A stretch of DNA of 64,000 nt from Bauldia sp. (GTDB lineage Bacteria; Pseudomonadota; Alphaproteobacteria; Rhizobiales; Kaistiaceae). The position numbers and the translations under genes are program-made. Location of the stretch: the NCBI GenBank assembly GCA_028284325.1, contig JANQRX010000010.1, forward strand, positions 124,001 through 188,000, written 5' to 3'. Each line of letters starts with the position of its first letter. Positions within the stretch are counted from its first letter, which is position 1. The notes under the pieces are model-generated. The model did no database searches, was not told the DNA's origin, and worked only from the letters and a program-made list of their open reading frames with translations. Of the stretch, positions 25,712-35,128 are shown one piece after another.

Positions 25712-26530
25712 ATGACGACCACCACAGCCGGGCGCGACGCGCCGGAAACATCGGGTCAACGCCTCGCCAAGGTCATGGCGCGCGCCGGGCTGTGCTCGCG
25801 CCGCGATGCCGAACGATGGATCGCCGATGGCCGCGTCCGGGTCAATGGCGTCACCGTCCTGAGCCCGGCCCTCAATGTCGGTCGCGACGATCGGGTCGAG
25901 GTCGACGGCAACCCGCTGCCGGAGCCCGAACGTACGCGCCTGTGGCTGCATCACAAACCGCGAGGCGTGGTGACCACCGCCCGCGATCCCCAGGGCCGGC
26001 CGACGGTGTTCGACTCGTTGCCGACCGGATTGCCGCGGCTGGTTTCGGTCGGCCGTCTGGACATCAACACCGAGGGCCTCCTGCTTCTGACCAATGACGG
26101 CGGCCTCGCGCGCCTCCTGGAGTTGCCATCGACGGGATGGGTCAGGCGCTACCGGGTGCGTGCACACGGGGCTATCGACGAGGGCCGGCTCGACGAGCTG
26201 CGCGCCGGCGTCACGCTGGACGGGATCGACTACGGCGCCGCCACGGTCTCCGTCGATCGCCGCCAAGGCGGCAATGTCTGGCTGTCCGTCGGCCTCCGCG
26301 AGGGCAGGAACCGCGAGGTCAAGCGCCTGCTGGAATACGCCGGCCTGGCGACCAACCGCCTCATCCGCGTGTCGTTCGGCCCGTTCCAGCTCGGCGATTT
26401 GCCCGTCCGGGCAGTGCGCGAGGTGCGCACCAAGGTCCTGCGCGAACAGCTCGGCGACAAGCTCGCGGCGGAGGCCGGCCTCGACCTTGTCCGGGTGAAG
26501 GACGAGCCCCATGCGCGTCGTCGCCGGTAG
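25712..26530 (+). CDS. rluB: Ribosomal large-subunit pseudouridine synthase (RluB/RsuA family)
   Basis: A 272-residue RsuA/RluB-type enzyme. An N-terminal S4 RNA-binding domain (GQRLAKVMARAGLCSRRDAE, KVRVNG-like VRVNGVTV) is followed by the catalytic domain with GRLDINTEGLLLLTNDG (114-130), whose Asp117 is the nucleophile, and REGRNREVKRLLEYAG. It should isomerise a uridine in 23S rRNA; the exact target (RluB vs RluE/RsuA) is inferred from the domain length. The stop overlaps the start of rsmD by 20 bases, so the two form an operon. Confidence 0.88.
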   Translation: MTTTTAGRDAPETSGQRLAKVMARAGLCSRRDAERWIADGRVRVNGVTVLSPALNVGRDDRVEVDGNPLPEPERTRLWLHHKPRGVVTTARDPQGRPTVFDSLPTGLPRLVSVGRLDINTEGLLLLTNDGGLARLLELPSTGWVRRYRVRAHGAIDEGRLDELRAGVTLDGIDYGAATVSVDRRQGGNVWLSVGLREGRNREVKRLLEYAGLATNRLIRVSFGPFQLGDLPVRAVREVRTKVLREQLGDKLAAEAGLDLVRVKDEPHARRRR

Positions 26531-27098
26531 ATACCGCGGCCATCGGCTGGTCGCCCCCGCCGGGCGGACGACACGGCCGACGTCGGACCGCCTGCGCGAG
26601 ACGGTCTTCGACATCCTGGCGCATCGCTTCGGCTTGCCGGACGTCGCGACCCGGGTGCTCGATCTCTTTGCCGGCTCCGGCGCGCTTGGCCTCGAAGCCC
26701 TGTCGCGCGGCGCGGCCTTCGCGCTGTTCGTCGATAATGCCGCCCCGGCCCGCGCAGCGATTCGGGGCAATGTCGAAGCCCTGGCGCTGACCGGCGTGAC
26801 CCGTATCTTCCGCCGCGACGCCACGCGGCTGGGGCCGGTCGGCACCATGCCGTCGTTCCATCTGGTCTTCGTCGATCCGCCCTATGGCCGCGGCCTCGCC
26901 GAGGCGGCGCTCGCGGCGGGGATCGCCGGCGGCTGGTTCGCACCCGGCGCGACGATCGTGGTCGAGGACGCTGCCGATGCGCCACCGCCGCAGGTGCCGG
27001 GTCTCGACCCCCTGCTTGAGCGCCGGGTGGGCGACAGCGCGTTACGGTTTTTTAATGCGACCGAGACTGGTCCGCAGGGTACCAACGCCACATTGTAG
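26511..27098 (+). CDS. rsmD: 16S rRNA (guanine(966)-N(2))-methyltransferase
   Basis: A 195-residue RsmD. It opens with MRVVAGRYRGHRL and TRPTSDRLRETVFDIL, the family signature, then the Rossmann fold with LDLFAGSGALGLEALSRGA and the catalytic DPPYG motif near VFVDPPYG. It methylates G966 of 16S rRNA. It overlaps the end of rluB by 20 bases, in another frame, so translational coupling is likely. Confidence 0.95.
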   Translation: MRVVAGRYRGHRLVAPAGRTTRPTSDRLRETVFDILAHRFGLPDVATRVLDLFAGSGALGLEALSRGAAFALFVDNAAPARAAIRGNVEALALTGVTRIFRRDATRLGPVGTMPSFHLVFVDPPYGRGLAEAALAAGIAGGWFAPGATIVVEDAADAPPPQVPGLDPLLERRVGDSALRFFNATETGPQGTNATL

Positions 27099-27155
27099 TC
27101 CGGTGACGGTCGGCCGCCCGCCGGCCCCCGGTGAGCGGCGCTGAGGGAGCGATCG

Positions 27156-28529
27156 ATGACGAAACTGACACGGGTTCCGGCGGCCATGGCCGTTGTCGCG
27201 GGCCTGACCGCAGGGACGAGCCTCGCCGCCGGCGACGCCCTGGCCCAGTCCATCCATGAGCGGGTCAGCCAGTTCACCCTCGACAACGGCTTGCAGGTCG
27301 TCGTGGTGCCGGACAATCGCGCACCCGTGGTGACCCACATGATCTGGTATCGGATCGGCTCGGTGGACGAACCCCCCGGCAAGTCCGGCATTGCCCACTT
27401 CCTCGAGCATCTCATGTTCAAGGGCACGACCACCCACCCCGAGGGCGGGTTCTCGGAACGCGTCGCCGATATCGGCGGCAACGACAACGCCTTCACCACT
27501 GCGGACGCGACCGCCTACCACCAAACCGTCGCCCGCCAGCATCTCGGCCTGATGATGGAGTTCGAGGCCGACCGCATGCGCAATCTCGTGATCAGCGAGG
27601 ACGAGGTACGGACCGAGCGCGAGGTGATCCTCGAGGAACGCCGGAGCCGGATCGACAACGAACCGGCTGCCCAGCTCGGCGAGGCTGTGGCCGCGGCCCT
27701 GTTCCAGAACAGCCGCTACGGCATCCCGATCATCGGCTGGGAGCACGAGATGGCCGGCCTGACCCGGCAGGACGCCCTCGACCTCTATGATCGCTATTAC
27801 ACGCCCGACAACGCCGTACTCGTCGTTGCCGGCGATGTGACCGAGGACGAGGTGCGCGAGCTCGCCGAGGCGACCTACGGACAGATCCCGGCGGGTGCGG
27901 AGACGCCCGAGCCGCTGGTGCTCACCGAACCGCCGCCCCTGACCCCGCGGGTGGTGTCGCTTGCCGACGAGCGTGTGCGCCAGCCGACCCTGAGCCGCCA
28001 CTATCTGGCGCCGTCCTATGCCACGGCCGAACCCGGCGAGGCCGAAGCGCTCGACCTCCTCGCCGACATTCTCGGTAGCGGCACCACCAGCCGCCTCTAC
28101 ACCAACCTCGTCGTCGACAGCGGCAAGGCGGTGTCGTCGGGCGCCGGCTATCGCGGCATGCGCCGCGGCGATTCCTCGTTCGTGCTCTGGGGCGTGCCGC
28201 GCGGCGACCGCACCCTTGACGACGTTGCCGCCGATCTCGACGCGGAGATCGCGACGCTGCTCGCCGACGGCGTCACCGAGGAGGAGCTGGAGCGCGCCAA
28301 GCGACGGGTCCGCGCGAGCACGATCTACGCCGAGGACGATTCCTCGCGCATCGGCCGCACCTACGGCATGGCGCTGGTGCTCGGCCGGTCCATCGACGAC
28401 GTCCGCGAATGGCTCGATCGCATCGAGGCGGTCACCGTCGAGGACGTGAATGCCGTCGCCCGCACCTATCTCGATCCCCGCCGCTCGGTGACCGGTCGTC
28501 TGACTGGCGTCGACGGCAAAGCGTCCTGA
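27156..28529 (+). CDS. M16 peptidase, catalytic (zinc) subunit
   Basis: A 457-residue secreted M16 peptidase. A signal peptide (residues 1-30) is followed by the inverted zinc motif HFLEH (81-85), with the general-base Glu, and the third ligand region about 75 residues on (ERVDN-type RTEREVILEERRSRIDN). It forms a heterodimer with the next gene, which has lost the zinc motif; the pair resembles the two-gene M16 peptidases of Sphingomonas and the mitochondrial MPP. It degrades peptides in the periplasm. It lies 57 bases after rsmD. Confidence 0.92.
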   Translation: MTKLTRVPAAMAVVAGLTAGTSLAAGDALAQSIHERVSQFTLDNGLQVVVVPDNRAPVVTHMIWYRIGSVDEPPGKSGIAHFLEHLMFKGTTTHPEGGFSERVADIGGNDNAFTTADATAYHQTVARQHLGLMMEFEADRMRNLVISEDEVRTEREVILEERRSRIDNEPAAQLGEAVAAALFQNSRYGIPIIGWEHEMAGLTRQDALDLYDRYYTPDNAVLVVAGDVTEDEVRELAEATYGQIPAGAETPEPLVLTEPPPLTPRVVSLADERVRQPTLSRHYLAPSYATAEPGEAEALDLLADILGSGTTSRLYTNLVVDSGKAVSSGAGYRGMRRGDSSFVLWGVPRGDRTLDDVAADLDAEIATLLADGVTEEELERAKRRVRASTIYAEDDSSRIGRTYGMALVLGRSIDDVREWLDRIEAVTVEDVNAVARTYLDPRRSVTGRLTGVDGKAS

Positions 28530-28546
28530 GCCCTGAGGAGCGCGCC

Positions 28547-29854
28547 ATGAACCGACTGCTCGCCACCGCCGCCGCCACGCTGACGATCGTTGTCGCGGTG
28601 GCCGGACGCGCCGAGGCCATCGACATCCAGGAGGTGACAAGCCCCGGCGGGCTGACGGCCTGGCTGGTGGAGGATCACGCCATTCCCATCGTGTCGATCG
28701 AGTTCGCGTTTCGTGGCGGCGCCTCGCGCGATCCGGCCGACATGCCCGGTGTCGCCAACCTGATGTCGGGCCTGCTCGACGAGGGTGCCGGCGGCCTCGA
28801 CAGCAAGGCGTTTCAGGCCCGGCTCGACGCGTTGTCGATCAGCCTTACCTATGATGCCGGCCGCGACACCTTCACCGGATCGCTCAGGACGCTTGAGGAG
28901 AATCTCGACGCCGCGGCCCGTATGGTCCGCCTGAGCGTCAGCGCGCCACGCTTCGAGGACGAGCCGGTCGAACGCATCCGCGCCCAGATCATCTCCTCCA
29001 TTCGCCGCAACGAGCGCGATCCCGACCGGGTCGCCGGCCGCGCGCTCCTGGAGGCGGCGTTCCCCGACCACCCCTACGGCCGCCCGGTCGACGGCACGGT
29101 GGAAAGCGTCAGCGCGATCACCGTCGAGGACCTGCGGACCTATCACGGACAGGTCCTGGCCCGCGACAATCTGGTCATCGCCGCGGTCGGCGCCGTCGAC
29201 GCCGCGCGCCTCGGGCGCATCATCGACCGCATGTTCGGTCGTCTGCCCCAGAAGGCCAATCTCGGCCGTGTCGCCGATACCCGGCCCGTCGGTGACCAGC
29301 GCATCTCGGTGGACATGGCGATCCCGCAGACCAGCATTCGCCTCATCGGGCCCGGCATCAAGCGCGACGATCCGGACTTCATCGACGCCTTTGTCGCGGC
29401 CTTCATCCTGGGCGGCGGCGGTTTCGGCTCGCGCCTGTTCGACGAAATCCGCGAGGAGCGGGGATTGGCCTATTCCGTCGGGCTCGGCATCGGTGCGCTC
29501 GACCACACCGGGCTGGTGTCGGGCGGCACCTCGACCCGGTCCGATCAGGCCAACGAGGTCGTGGCCCTGCTCGAAGACGAGATCAGGCGCTACGGCGAGG
29601 AGGGGCCGACCGCGCAGGAGCTGCGGGAGGCCAAGAACTATCTCACCGGCAGCTATCCGCTGCGCTTCACCACCTCGTCGCGGATCGCCGGACAGCTCCT
29701 CGGCATCCAGCTCGACGATCTTGGCATCGACTATGTCGACGAGCGCAACGATCTGATCGAGGCGCTGACGCTCGACGAGGTTCGGGAGGCCGCGGCCCGC
29801 CTGTTCCGCGACGGTGCGTTCACGATCGTTCGTGTGGGACAGCCGGCGTCGTAG
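28547..29854 (+). CDS. M16 peptidase, non-catalytic partner subunit
   Basis: A 435-residue protein with the same fold as the upstream subunit but without HxxEH: the aligned region reads ANLMSGLLDEGAGG, so it cannot bind the catalytic zinc. It keeps the substrate-binding R/Y-type loop region (GLAYSVGLGIG, the usual RxxxxY-like segment in the C-terminal half, FGSRLFDEIREERGLAYSV). A signal peptide (1-24, ending AEA-I) places it in the periplasm. It is 17 bases downstream of the catalytic subunit and its 3' end overlaps the convergent MATE gene by 35 bases. Confidence 0.92.
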   Translation: MNRLLATAAATLTIVVAVAGRAEAIDIQEVTSPGGLTAWLVEDHAIPIVSIEFAFRGGASRDPADMPGVANLMSGLLDEGAGGLDSKAFQARLDALSISLTYDAGRDTFTGSLRTLEENLDAAARMVRLSVSAPRFEDEPVERIRAQIISSIRRNERDPDRVAGRALLEAAFPDHPYGRPVDGTVESVSAITVEDLRTYHGQVLARDNLVIAAVGAVDAARLGRIIDRMFGRLPQKANLGRVADTRPVGDQRISVDMAIPQTSIRLIGPGIKRDDPDFIDAFVAAFILGGGGFGSRLFDEIREERGLAYSVGLGIGALDHTGLVSGGTSTRSDQANEVVALLEDEIRRYGEEGPTAQELREAKNYLTGSYPLRFTTSSRIAGQLLGIQLDDLGIDYVDERNDLIEALTLDEVREAAARLFRDGAFTIVRVGQPAS

Positions 29855-31247
29855 CGCCGGCGCCGATCTCGCCGGTCGGACCCGCGGCCCGGCGGTCGTG
29901 CGCATCGAGCCGGCGGATCACGCGATAGCAGATCAGGATCGCGGCAATCCCGAAGGGTATGGAACCGATGGCGAAGCCCGCGATCACGCCGCGCGCGTCG
30001 GCCAGCGCGGCGCCCGCAAGCACGAACGGCACCGTGCCCAGCGTCGCCCGTCCCCAGTTGAAGGCGGTGGACAGCAACGGATAGCCGAGATTGTTGAAGG
30101 CGGCATTGGATACGAACAGTCCGGCCATGAAGCCGTAGACGGTCGCGATCCCCGAACAGAAGAAGATCACCAGATCGGCGGCCTCGCCATCGACCTGGAA
30201 GACCGCCACGAGGCCGTCGCGCGCGAGGAACAGAACGAGGCTGATCGCCACGAGGTAGACGGCGGAGAAGATCACGGCGTCGGTCAGCGCACCACGCACG
30301 CGGTCGAACCGCCGGGCGCCGAAGTTCTGCGCCAGGATCGGGCCGATCGCGCCGGAGAGCGCAAACAGTGCGGCAAAGGCGACCGGCAGGAGGCGCGAGA
30401 CGATCGTCCAGCCGGCCACGGCGGAATCGCCGAACTGCGCGATCGCCGCGGTCACGTAGCCGTTGCCGACCGGCGTGGCGATGTTGGTCATCACCGCCGG
30501 TAGCGCGATGCCGGCAAGCGGCCGCAGATCGGTCCGGACCGCGGCCAGCGACGGCCGCGCCAGCATGCCGTGGACGCGGATCACGGCGTAGAGCCCGAAG
30601 ACGACGGTCACGATCCTTGAGATGACCGCCACGGTCGCCGCCCCGGTCACGCCGAGGTCGAGCGCGAAGATGAAGATCGGATCGAGGATCGCGGTGGTGA
30701 GCCCGAACACCAGGGTCAGGTACATGGCGCGCTTGGCGTCGCCGACGGCGCGTAAGGTACCGCCGAGCCCCATGAAGGCGCCGAGCAGCGCCGTCGCCGG
30801 CAACACGATCACGAGGTAGAGGTGGGCGACCTCCAGCGTCTCGCCGGTCGCGCCGAGGAGCCGCAGCAACGGCCGCGCGAAGGGCAGGACCGCGAGGCTC
30901 AGCACCGTGGTGACGACGACGATCAGCGCCAGCGACGACGCGGCCACCCGCCGGGCGCCGTCGCGATTACGGGCGCCGAGTGCCCGCGCCGTAAGCGCCG
31001 TGCCGCCGATCATCAGGCCCACGCATAGCGATACGAAGAAGAAGATGATGGTGGTGGCGAACCCGACCGCGGCCGTCAGCGCCGGATCGCCGAGGAGCGA
31101 GATGTAGAGCAGGTTGACCAGGTCGACGATGAACAGCGACATGAGCCCGACCGCGCCGCTCGCCGCCATCACCACCACGTGGCGCATGGTCGACCCGGTG
31201 ACGAATCGGGGCGCGGGATCGGTCTTGGCGTCCGCGTCGGGCGGCAT
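29820..31247 (-). CDS. MATE family efflux transporter
   Basis: A 475-residue polytopic membrane protein with twelve predicted helices, in the multidrug and toxic compound extrusion family: MRHVVVMAASGAVGLMSLFIVDLVNLLYISLLGD at the N terminus in the MatE pattern, then GGTALTARALGARN, and the second half GWTIVSRLLPVAFAALFALSGAIGPILAQNFGA. It exports cationic compounds in exchange for protons or sodium; substrates are unknown. The ATG at 31247 gives the normal cytoplasmic N terminus (the open frame is longer). It overlaps the convergent M16 gene by 35 bases and is divergent from pmbA. Confidence 0.9.
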   Translation of the reverse strand: MPPDADAKTDPAPRFVTGSTMRHVVVMAASGAVGLMSLFIVDLVNLLYISLLGDPALTAAVGFATTIIFFFVSLCVGLMIGGTALTARALGARNRDGARRVAASSLALIVVVTTVLSLAVLPFARPLLRLLGATGETLEVAHLYLVIVLPATALLGAFMGLGGTLRAVGDAKRAMYLTLVFGLTTAILDPIFIFALDLGVTGAATVAVISRIVTVVFGLYAVIRVHGMLARPSLAAVRTDLRPLAGIALPAVMTNIATPVGNGYVTAAIAQFGDSAVAGWTIVSRLLPVAFAALFALSGAIGPILAQNFGARRFDRVRGALTDAVIFSAVYLVAISLVLFLARDGLVAVFQVDGEAADLVIFFCSGIATVYGFMAGLFVSNAAFNNLGYPLLSTAFNWGRATLGTVPFVLAGAALADARGVIAGFAIGSIPFGIAAILICYRVIRRLDAHDRRAAGPTGEIGAGATTPAVPHERS

Positions 31248-31386
31248 GAGGAGAATCCGGATGGGGCTCGGGGGTCGGAACCGGCACATATGACGTGGTA
31301 GACGCCAACGATCAATGCCGACGCCTTGCTGGCCGCGCGTCGCGATCATAAATGTCGGAGGCCGGTATCGCGGAGGACGGACCCCC

Positions 31387-32727
31387 ATGGAAATTCTCGA
31401 CCAATCGCAGCTCACCGATCGCGCGACCGCCCTGGTGGAGGCGGCGAAGGCGGCCGGCGCCGATGCAGCCGACGCCGCCTGCCTGCGCGGCATCTCCCTG
31501 TCGGTCGAGGTGCGCGACGGCAAGACCGAGGAGACCCAGCGCGCCGAGGGTGACGATTTTGCCCTGCGGGTGTTCGTCGGCCGGCGCACGGCCAGCGTGT
31601 CCGCCAACATCCTGACCGACCCTGCCGAGCTTGCCGAACGGGCCGTCGCCATGGCCAAGGTCGCGCCCGAGGACCCCTATGCGGGTCTCGCCGATCTCGC
31701 CGCACTCGCGAGCCGGTTCGCCGACCTTGATCTCCTCGACGAGACCATGCCGGACGTGGATCGCCTGACGGCGGCGGCCGGCAAGGCGGAGGACGCGGCA
31801 CTCGGCGTCAAGGGCGTCGCCAAGTCAGCCGGCGCGTCGGCCGGATGGTCGCTGGGTGGCCTGGTGCTCGCCACCTCCCACGGTTTCACCGGGTCCTATC
31901 TGCGCTCCCGGTTCATGGTGTCGGCGTCCGCGATCGCCGGCGAGGGGACGGGCATGGAGCGCGACTACGACTACGACAGCCGCGTGTTCAACGCCGATCT
32001 GATGGACCCGGCCGAGATCGGACGCAGCGCCGGTGAGCGCACGGTGCGCCGGCTTGATCCGGATCGCATCGACACCGGTCGCATGACGGTGGTGTTCGAG
32101 CCCCGCGTCGCCGGCAGCCTGGTCGGGCATATGAGCGCTGCGATCAATGGCGCCGCCGTAGCCCGCGGCACGAGCTTCCTGCGCGACCGCCTGGGCACGA
32201 AGGTGTTCGCTGACGGCGTGCGGATCACGGACGATCCGCTGCGTCCGCGCGGCGCCGCGTCGCGGCCCTTCGACGGCGAGGGTGTTGCCGGCACGCCGCT
32301 CGATCTCGTGCGCGACGGCGTCCTGGAAACCTGGCTCCTCGACTCGGCCACAGCACGCGAACTCGGTCTGGCGACCAATGGCCGTGCCCGCCGCGGCGGC
32401 GGCAACCTGTCGCCGGGCGCCACCAACCTGACGCTCGAACCCGGCACCGCCTCACCGGCGGACCTCATCGGCGGGATCGACAAGGGCCTGCTGGTGACCG
32501 AGCTCATCGGCCACGGCGTCAATCCCGTCACCGGTGACTACAGCCGCGGCGCGGCCGGCTTCGCGATCGAGAACGGCAAGGTGGGCCGGCCGGTGAGCGA
32601 GGTCACGGTCGCATCGAATCTGACCGACATGTTCGCGGCCCTGCAACCGGCCAACGACCTGGAGACGCGCTACCACATCAACACGCCGACGGTGTTTGTA
32701 GAGGGCATGACCGTTGCCAGCGCCTGA
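31387..32727 (+). CDS. pmbA: Metalloprotease regulatory partner PmbA/TldE
   Basis: A 446-residue PmbA (TldE). It shares the TldD/PmbA fold, with VEVRDGKTEETQRAEGDDFALRVFVGRR, RVAGSLVGHMSAAINGAAVARGTSF and GLLVTELIGHGVNPVTGDYSRGAAG visible, but lacks the HExxxH zinc motif. With TldD (encoded at 58855-60276) it forms a heterodimeric protease that processes peptides such as microcin B17 and helps degrade CcdA antitoxin in E. coli. The ATG at 31387 gives MEILDQSQ; the open frame extends upstream without support. It lies next to the lipid A genes, its usual alphaproteobacterial place. Confidence 0.93.
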   Translation: MEILDQSQLTDRATALVEAAKAAGADAADAACLRGISLSVEVRDGKTEETQRAEGDDFALRVFVGRRTASVSANILTDPAELAERAVAMAKVAPEDPYAGLADLAALASRFADLDLLDETMPDVDRLTAAAGKAEDAALGVKGVAKSAGASAGWSLGGLVLATSHGFTGSYLRSRFMVSASAIAGEGTGMERDYDYDSRVFNADLMDPAEIGRSAGERTVRRLDPDRIDTGRMTVVFEPRVAGSLVGHMSAAINGAAVARGTSFLRDRLGTKVFADGVRITDDPLRPRGAASRPFDGEGVAGTPLDLVRDGVLETWLLDSATARELGLATNGRARRGGGNLSPGATNLTLEPGTASPADLIGGIDKGLLVTELIGHGVNPVTGDYSRGAAGFAIENGKVGRPVSEVTVASNLTDMFAALQPANDLETRYHINTPTVFVEGMTVASA

Positions 32728-32815
32728 ACTGGCGGCGCTCTTGCGGCGCGCCGGAAATTGGTGCACCTAGCGCGGCGGGAGGCGGCGCGACGCGCGGGGA
32801 GCAGGTGCTGACGGC

Positions 32816-33073
32816 ATGAATCAGGCGCAAACCGAAGCCCAGGCTCAACAACTGCTCCATCTGGTGTTTGGCGGCGAGCTGACCGACCTCGATCAGGTCC
32901 GGTTCGAAGACCTGGCGGACCTCGATATCGTCGGCATCTATCCCAACTACGCCAAGGCCTACGACGCCTGGAAGGCGAAGGCGCAGGGCAGCGTCGACAA
33001 CGCCCGCATGCGCTATTTCATCGTCCATCTCCATCGGCTGCTCGATCCCCAGGCCGACGATCGGGACGGCTGA
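32816..33073 (+). CDS. DUF4170 protein, small hypothetical
   Basis: An 85-residue protein matching the alphaproteobacterial DUF4170 family: HLVFGGELTDLDQVRFEDLADLDIVGIYPNYAKAYDAWKAKAQGSVDNARMRYFIVHLHRLLDP in outline. No known function, no signal peptide or membrane segment. It regularly precedes the DUF374 acyltransferase and waaA in this lineage, as here (14 bases to the next gene), and is likely cotranscribed. Confidence 0.85.
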   Translation: MNQAQTEAQAQQLLHLVFGGELTDLDQVRFEDLADLDIVGIYPNYAKAYDAWKAKAQGSVDNARMRYFIVHLHRLLDPQADDRDG

Positions 33074-33087
33074 AGTTACGGACCATC

Positions 33088-33837
33088 GTGGTCGGCAATC
33101 GCAAGAGCAGGTTCAGATTCTGGAACTCGGCCCGCCGGAAACGGCTGGTCGCTAGGCTCGCACGCTCGCCGTGGGTGATGTCGGCCCTGGGCGCCGTGAT
33201 CGCAGCCTATCTCCGTCTGGTCAGGGCGACCTCGCGTCTGGTGGCCGAACCGGCGAATCCCGTTGACGTCGTCGACCGGAACGCCCCGTTGATCGCCGTC
33301 GGCTGGCACGGCCAGTTCGTCCTCCTGCCCGCCCTGACCGTCTACCGGATCAAGTTCGACTCCCTGGTGTCGCGCAACACCGACGGCGAGATCGTCGCGC
33401 AGGTGATCCGTCGCTTCGGACACACGCCGCACCGCGGCTCCGGCGGCGGTGATCCCTCGCAGATGCATGAGAAGGGTGCGGTGGTCGCATTTCGTGGGCT
33501 GGTCGAGGCGCTCCGGGCCGGACGCTCGGTGTTCATCTCGGCCGACCACCGTCGCGACATGACGCGGCAGGTGAGCGGCGGCGTCCTCGCGCTCGCTCGC
33601 CTGACGGGGCGGCCCATCATTCCCGTGGCCGTCGCCTCCAGCCGCGCGATCGTCCTGTCGACGTGGGACAAGACGACCATCAATCTGCCCTTCTCGCGTG
33701 TTTCCATTGTCGCGGGGGAGCCGATCTGGGTGCCCGAGGACGTTGACGACGCTGCCACCGAGAACCTTCGCCGCACGGTCGCGGCCGGGCTCGACACGGT
33801 CGTTGCCAGGGCGGAGACGCTGGCGCGTGGCCGCTGA
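33088..33837 (+). CDS. Lysophospholipid acyltransferase-like protein (DUF374)
   Basis: A 249-residue protein of the DUF374 acyltransferase group. The catalytic-block region reads AVGWHGQFVLLPAL, where a histidine-containing segment replaces the usual HxxxxD, then VSRNTDGEIVAQVIRRFGHTPHRGSGGG and ISADHRRDMTRQVSGGVLALARLTGRPIIPVAV, the glycine-rich substrate loop. It probably adds an acyl chain to a lipid A or phospholipid precursor at the inner membrane face; the substrate is inferred from the cluster. The GTG at 33088 is the likely start. Confidence 0.8.
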   Translation: MVGNRKSRFRFWNSARRKRLVARLARSPWVMSALGAVIAAYLRLVRATSRLVAEPANPVDVVDRNAPLIAVGWHGQFVLLPALTVYRIKFDSLVSRNTDGEIVAQVIRRFGHTPHRGSGGGDPSQMHEKGAVVAFRGLVEALRAGRSVFISADHRRDMTRQVSGGVLALARLTGRPIIPVAVASSRAIVLSTWDKTTINLPFSRVSIVAGEPIWVPEDVDDAATENLRRTVAAGLDTVVARAETLARGR

Positions 33838-33838
33838 C

Positions 33839-35128
33839 ATGGCCACCGAGGCGGTGCTTGCGGGCTACCGGCTTCTCGGTGAGGTCCTGCGTCCCTTCGT
33901 GCCCCTGATCCTGTCGCGGCGGGCCGACCGGGGACGCGAAGACCGCGCCCGCGCCGGCGAGCGCTACGGCAAGGCGTCGGTGGCCCGGCCGGCCGGCCGT
34001 CTCGTTTGGATTCATGCCGTTAGCGTCGGCGAGACCAACGTGGCGCTGCCGCTGATCCGCGCTTTGGCTGCGGACGGGCTGACCGTGGTGCTGACGACGA
34101 CCACCGTCACCTCGGCCGCCATCGCCGCCCGGCGCCTGCCGCACGGCGCCGTCCACCAGTTCGTGCCGCTCGATATCGCCGCCTTCGTCACCCGTTTCCT
34201 CGACCATTGGCGCCCGGATCTCGCGATCTTCGTGGAATCGGAGATCTGGCCGACCATGATTCGCACGCTCGACAACAAGGGTGTTCCGCTCGTCCTGGTC
34301 AATGCACGCCTGAGCGACCGGTCGTATCGGCGCTGGCAACGTCTGGCACCGCTCGCGCGCAACCTGACCGCGCGCATCGACCTCTGCCTGGCCCAGAGCG
34401 AGCGCGACCGCGAGCGCTTCGCCGAGCTTGGCGCCGGGAACGCGGTGGCCGCCGGCAACATCAAGTTTGACGCGCCCGTCCTTGAGGCGGACTCCGCCGT
34501 CCTCGCCGACCTGAAGGAAGCGTTCGTGGAACGGCCGGTCTGGGTCGCCGCCAGCACCCATCCGGGCGAGGAGGCCGAGATCGCCCGCGCCCACAGGCTC
34601 ATGGTCGACCGCCTGCCCGGTCTCGTCACCGTGGTGGTGCCGCGCCATCCTGAGCGCGGTGTGGAGATTGCGACGACCCTGCGCGATGCCGGACTCGCGA
34701 TAGCGGTCCGCAGCCGCGACGAGCCCGTCGAGACCGCAACCGACATCTATCTCGCCGACACGCTGGGGGAGCTTGGTGTCTTCTACCGGCTCGCGCACGT
34801 GGCCTTCCTGGGCGGTTCGCTCATCCCCCATGGCGGCCAGAATCCCATCGAGCCCGCGCGACTCGGCCTGCCCGTACTCCACGGCCCCCATGTGGGGAAT
34901 TTCGCCGACATCTACGAAACGCTTGACGAAGCGACGGACGCCCCGGTGATCGAGGACGCCGAGAGCCTCGCCGCCGCGGTCACGAGTTGGCTCGACAGAC
35001 CCGACCTTGCCGAGCGCGCCGGTGCTGCCGCCCGCGCCGTCGTCGAACGCCATCGCGGCGCGCTGGCCACGACCCTCGACGCGCTGCGTCCGTACCTTGA
35101 GACCGGGGGCCAGGATGCGCGCACCTGA
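33839..35128 (+). CDS. waaA: 3-deoxy-D-manno-octulosonic acid transferase (Kdo transferase)
   Basis: A 429-residue GT30 transferase that adds Kdo to lipid IVA at the inner membrane. The N-terminal membrane-proximal helix (YRLLGEVLRPFVPLILSRR), WIHAVSVGETNVALPLI with the catalytic Glu, and the donor-binding GGSLIPHGGQNPIEPA block are all present. I use the ATG at 33839, two bases after the DUF374 stop; a GTG at 33827 with a weak upstream GGAG is an alternative that overlaps that gene. It precedes lpxK by overlap. Confidence 0.95.
   Translation: MATEAVLAGYRLLGEVLRPFVPLILSRRADRGREDRARAGERYGKASVARPAGRLVWIHAVSVGETNVALPLIRALAADGLTVVLTTTTVTSAAIAARRLPHGAVHQFVPLDIAAFVTRFLDHWRPDLAIFVESEIWPTMIRTLDNKGVPLVLVNARLSDRSYRRWQRLAPLARNLTARIDLCLAQSERDRERFAELGAGNAVAAGNIKFDAPVLEADSAVLADLKEAFVERPVWVAASTHPGEEAEIARAHRLMVDRLPGLVTVVVPRHPERGVEIATTLRDAGLAIAVRSRDEPVETATDIYLADTLGELGVFYRLAHVAFLGGSLIPHGGQNPIEPARLGLPVLHGPHVGNFADIYETLDEATDAPVIEDAESLAAAVTSWLDRPDLAERAGAAARAVVERHRGALATTLDALRPYLETGGQDART

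Noticed and set aside
26511..26530. Frameshift between rluB and rsmD
   Set aside because: Both proteins are complete with all motifs; the 20-base overlap is normal translational coupling, not a frameshift.
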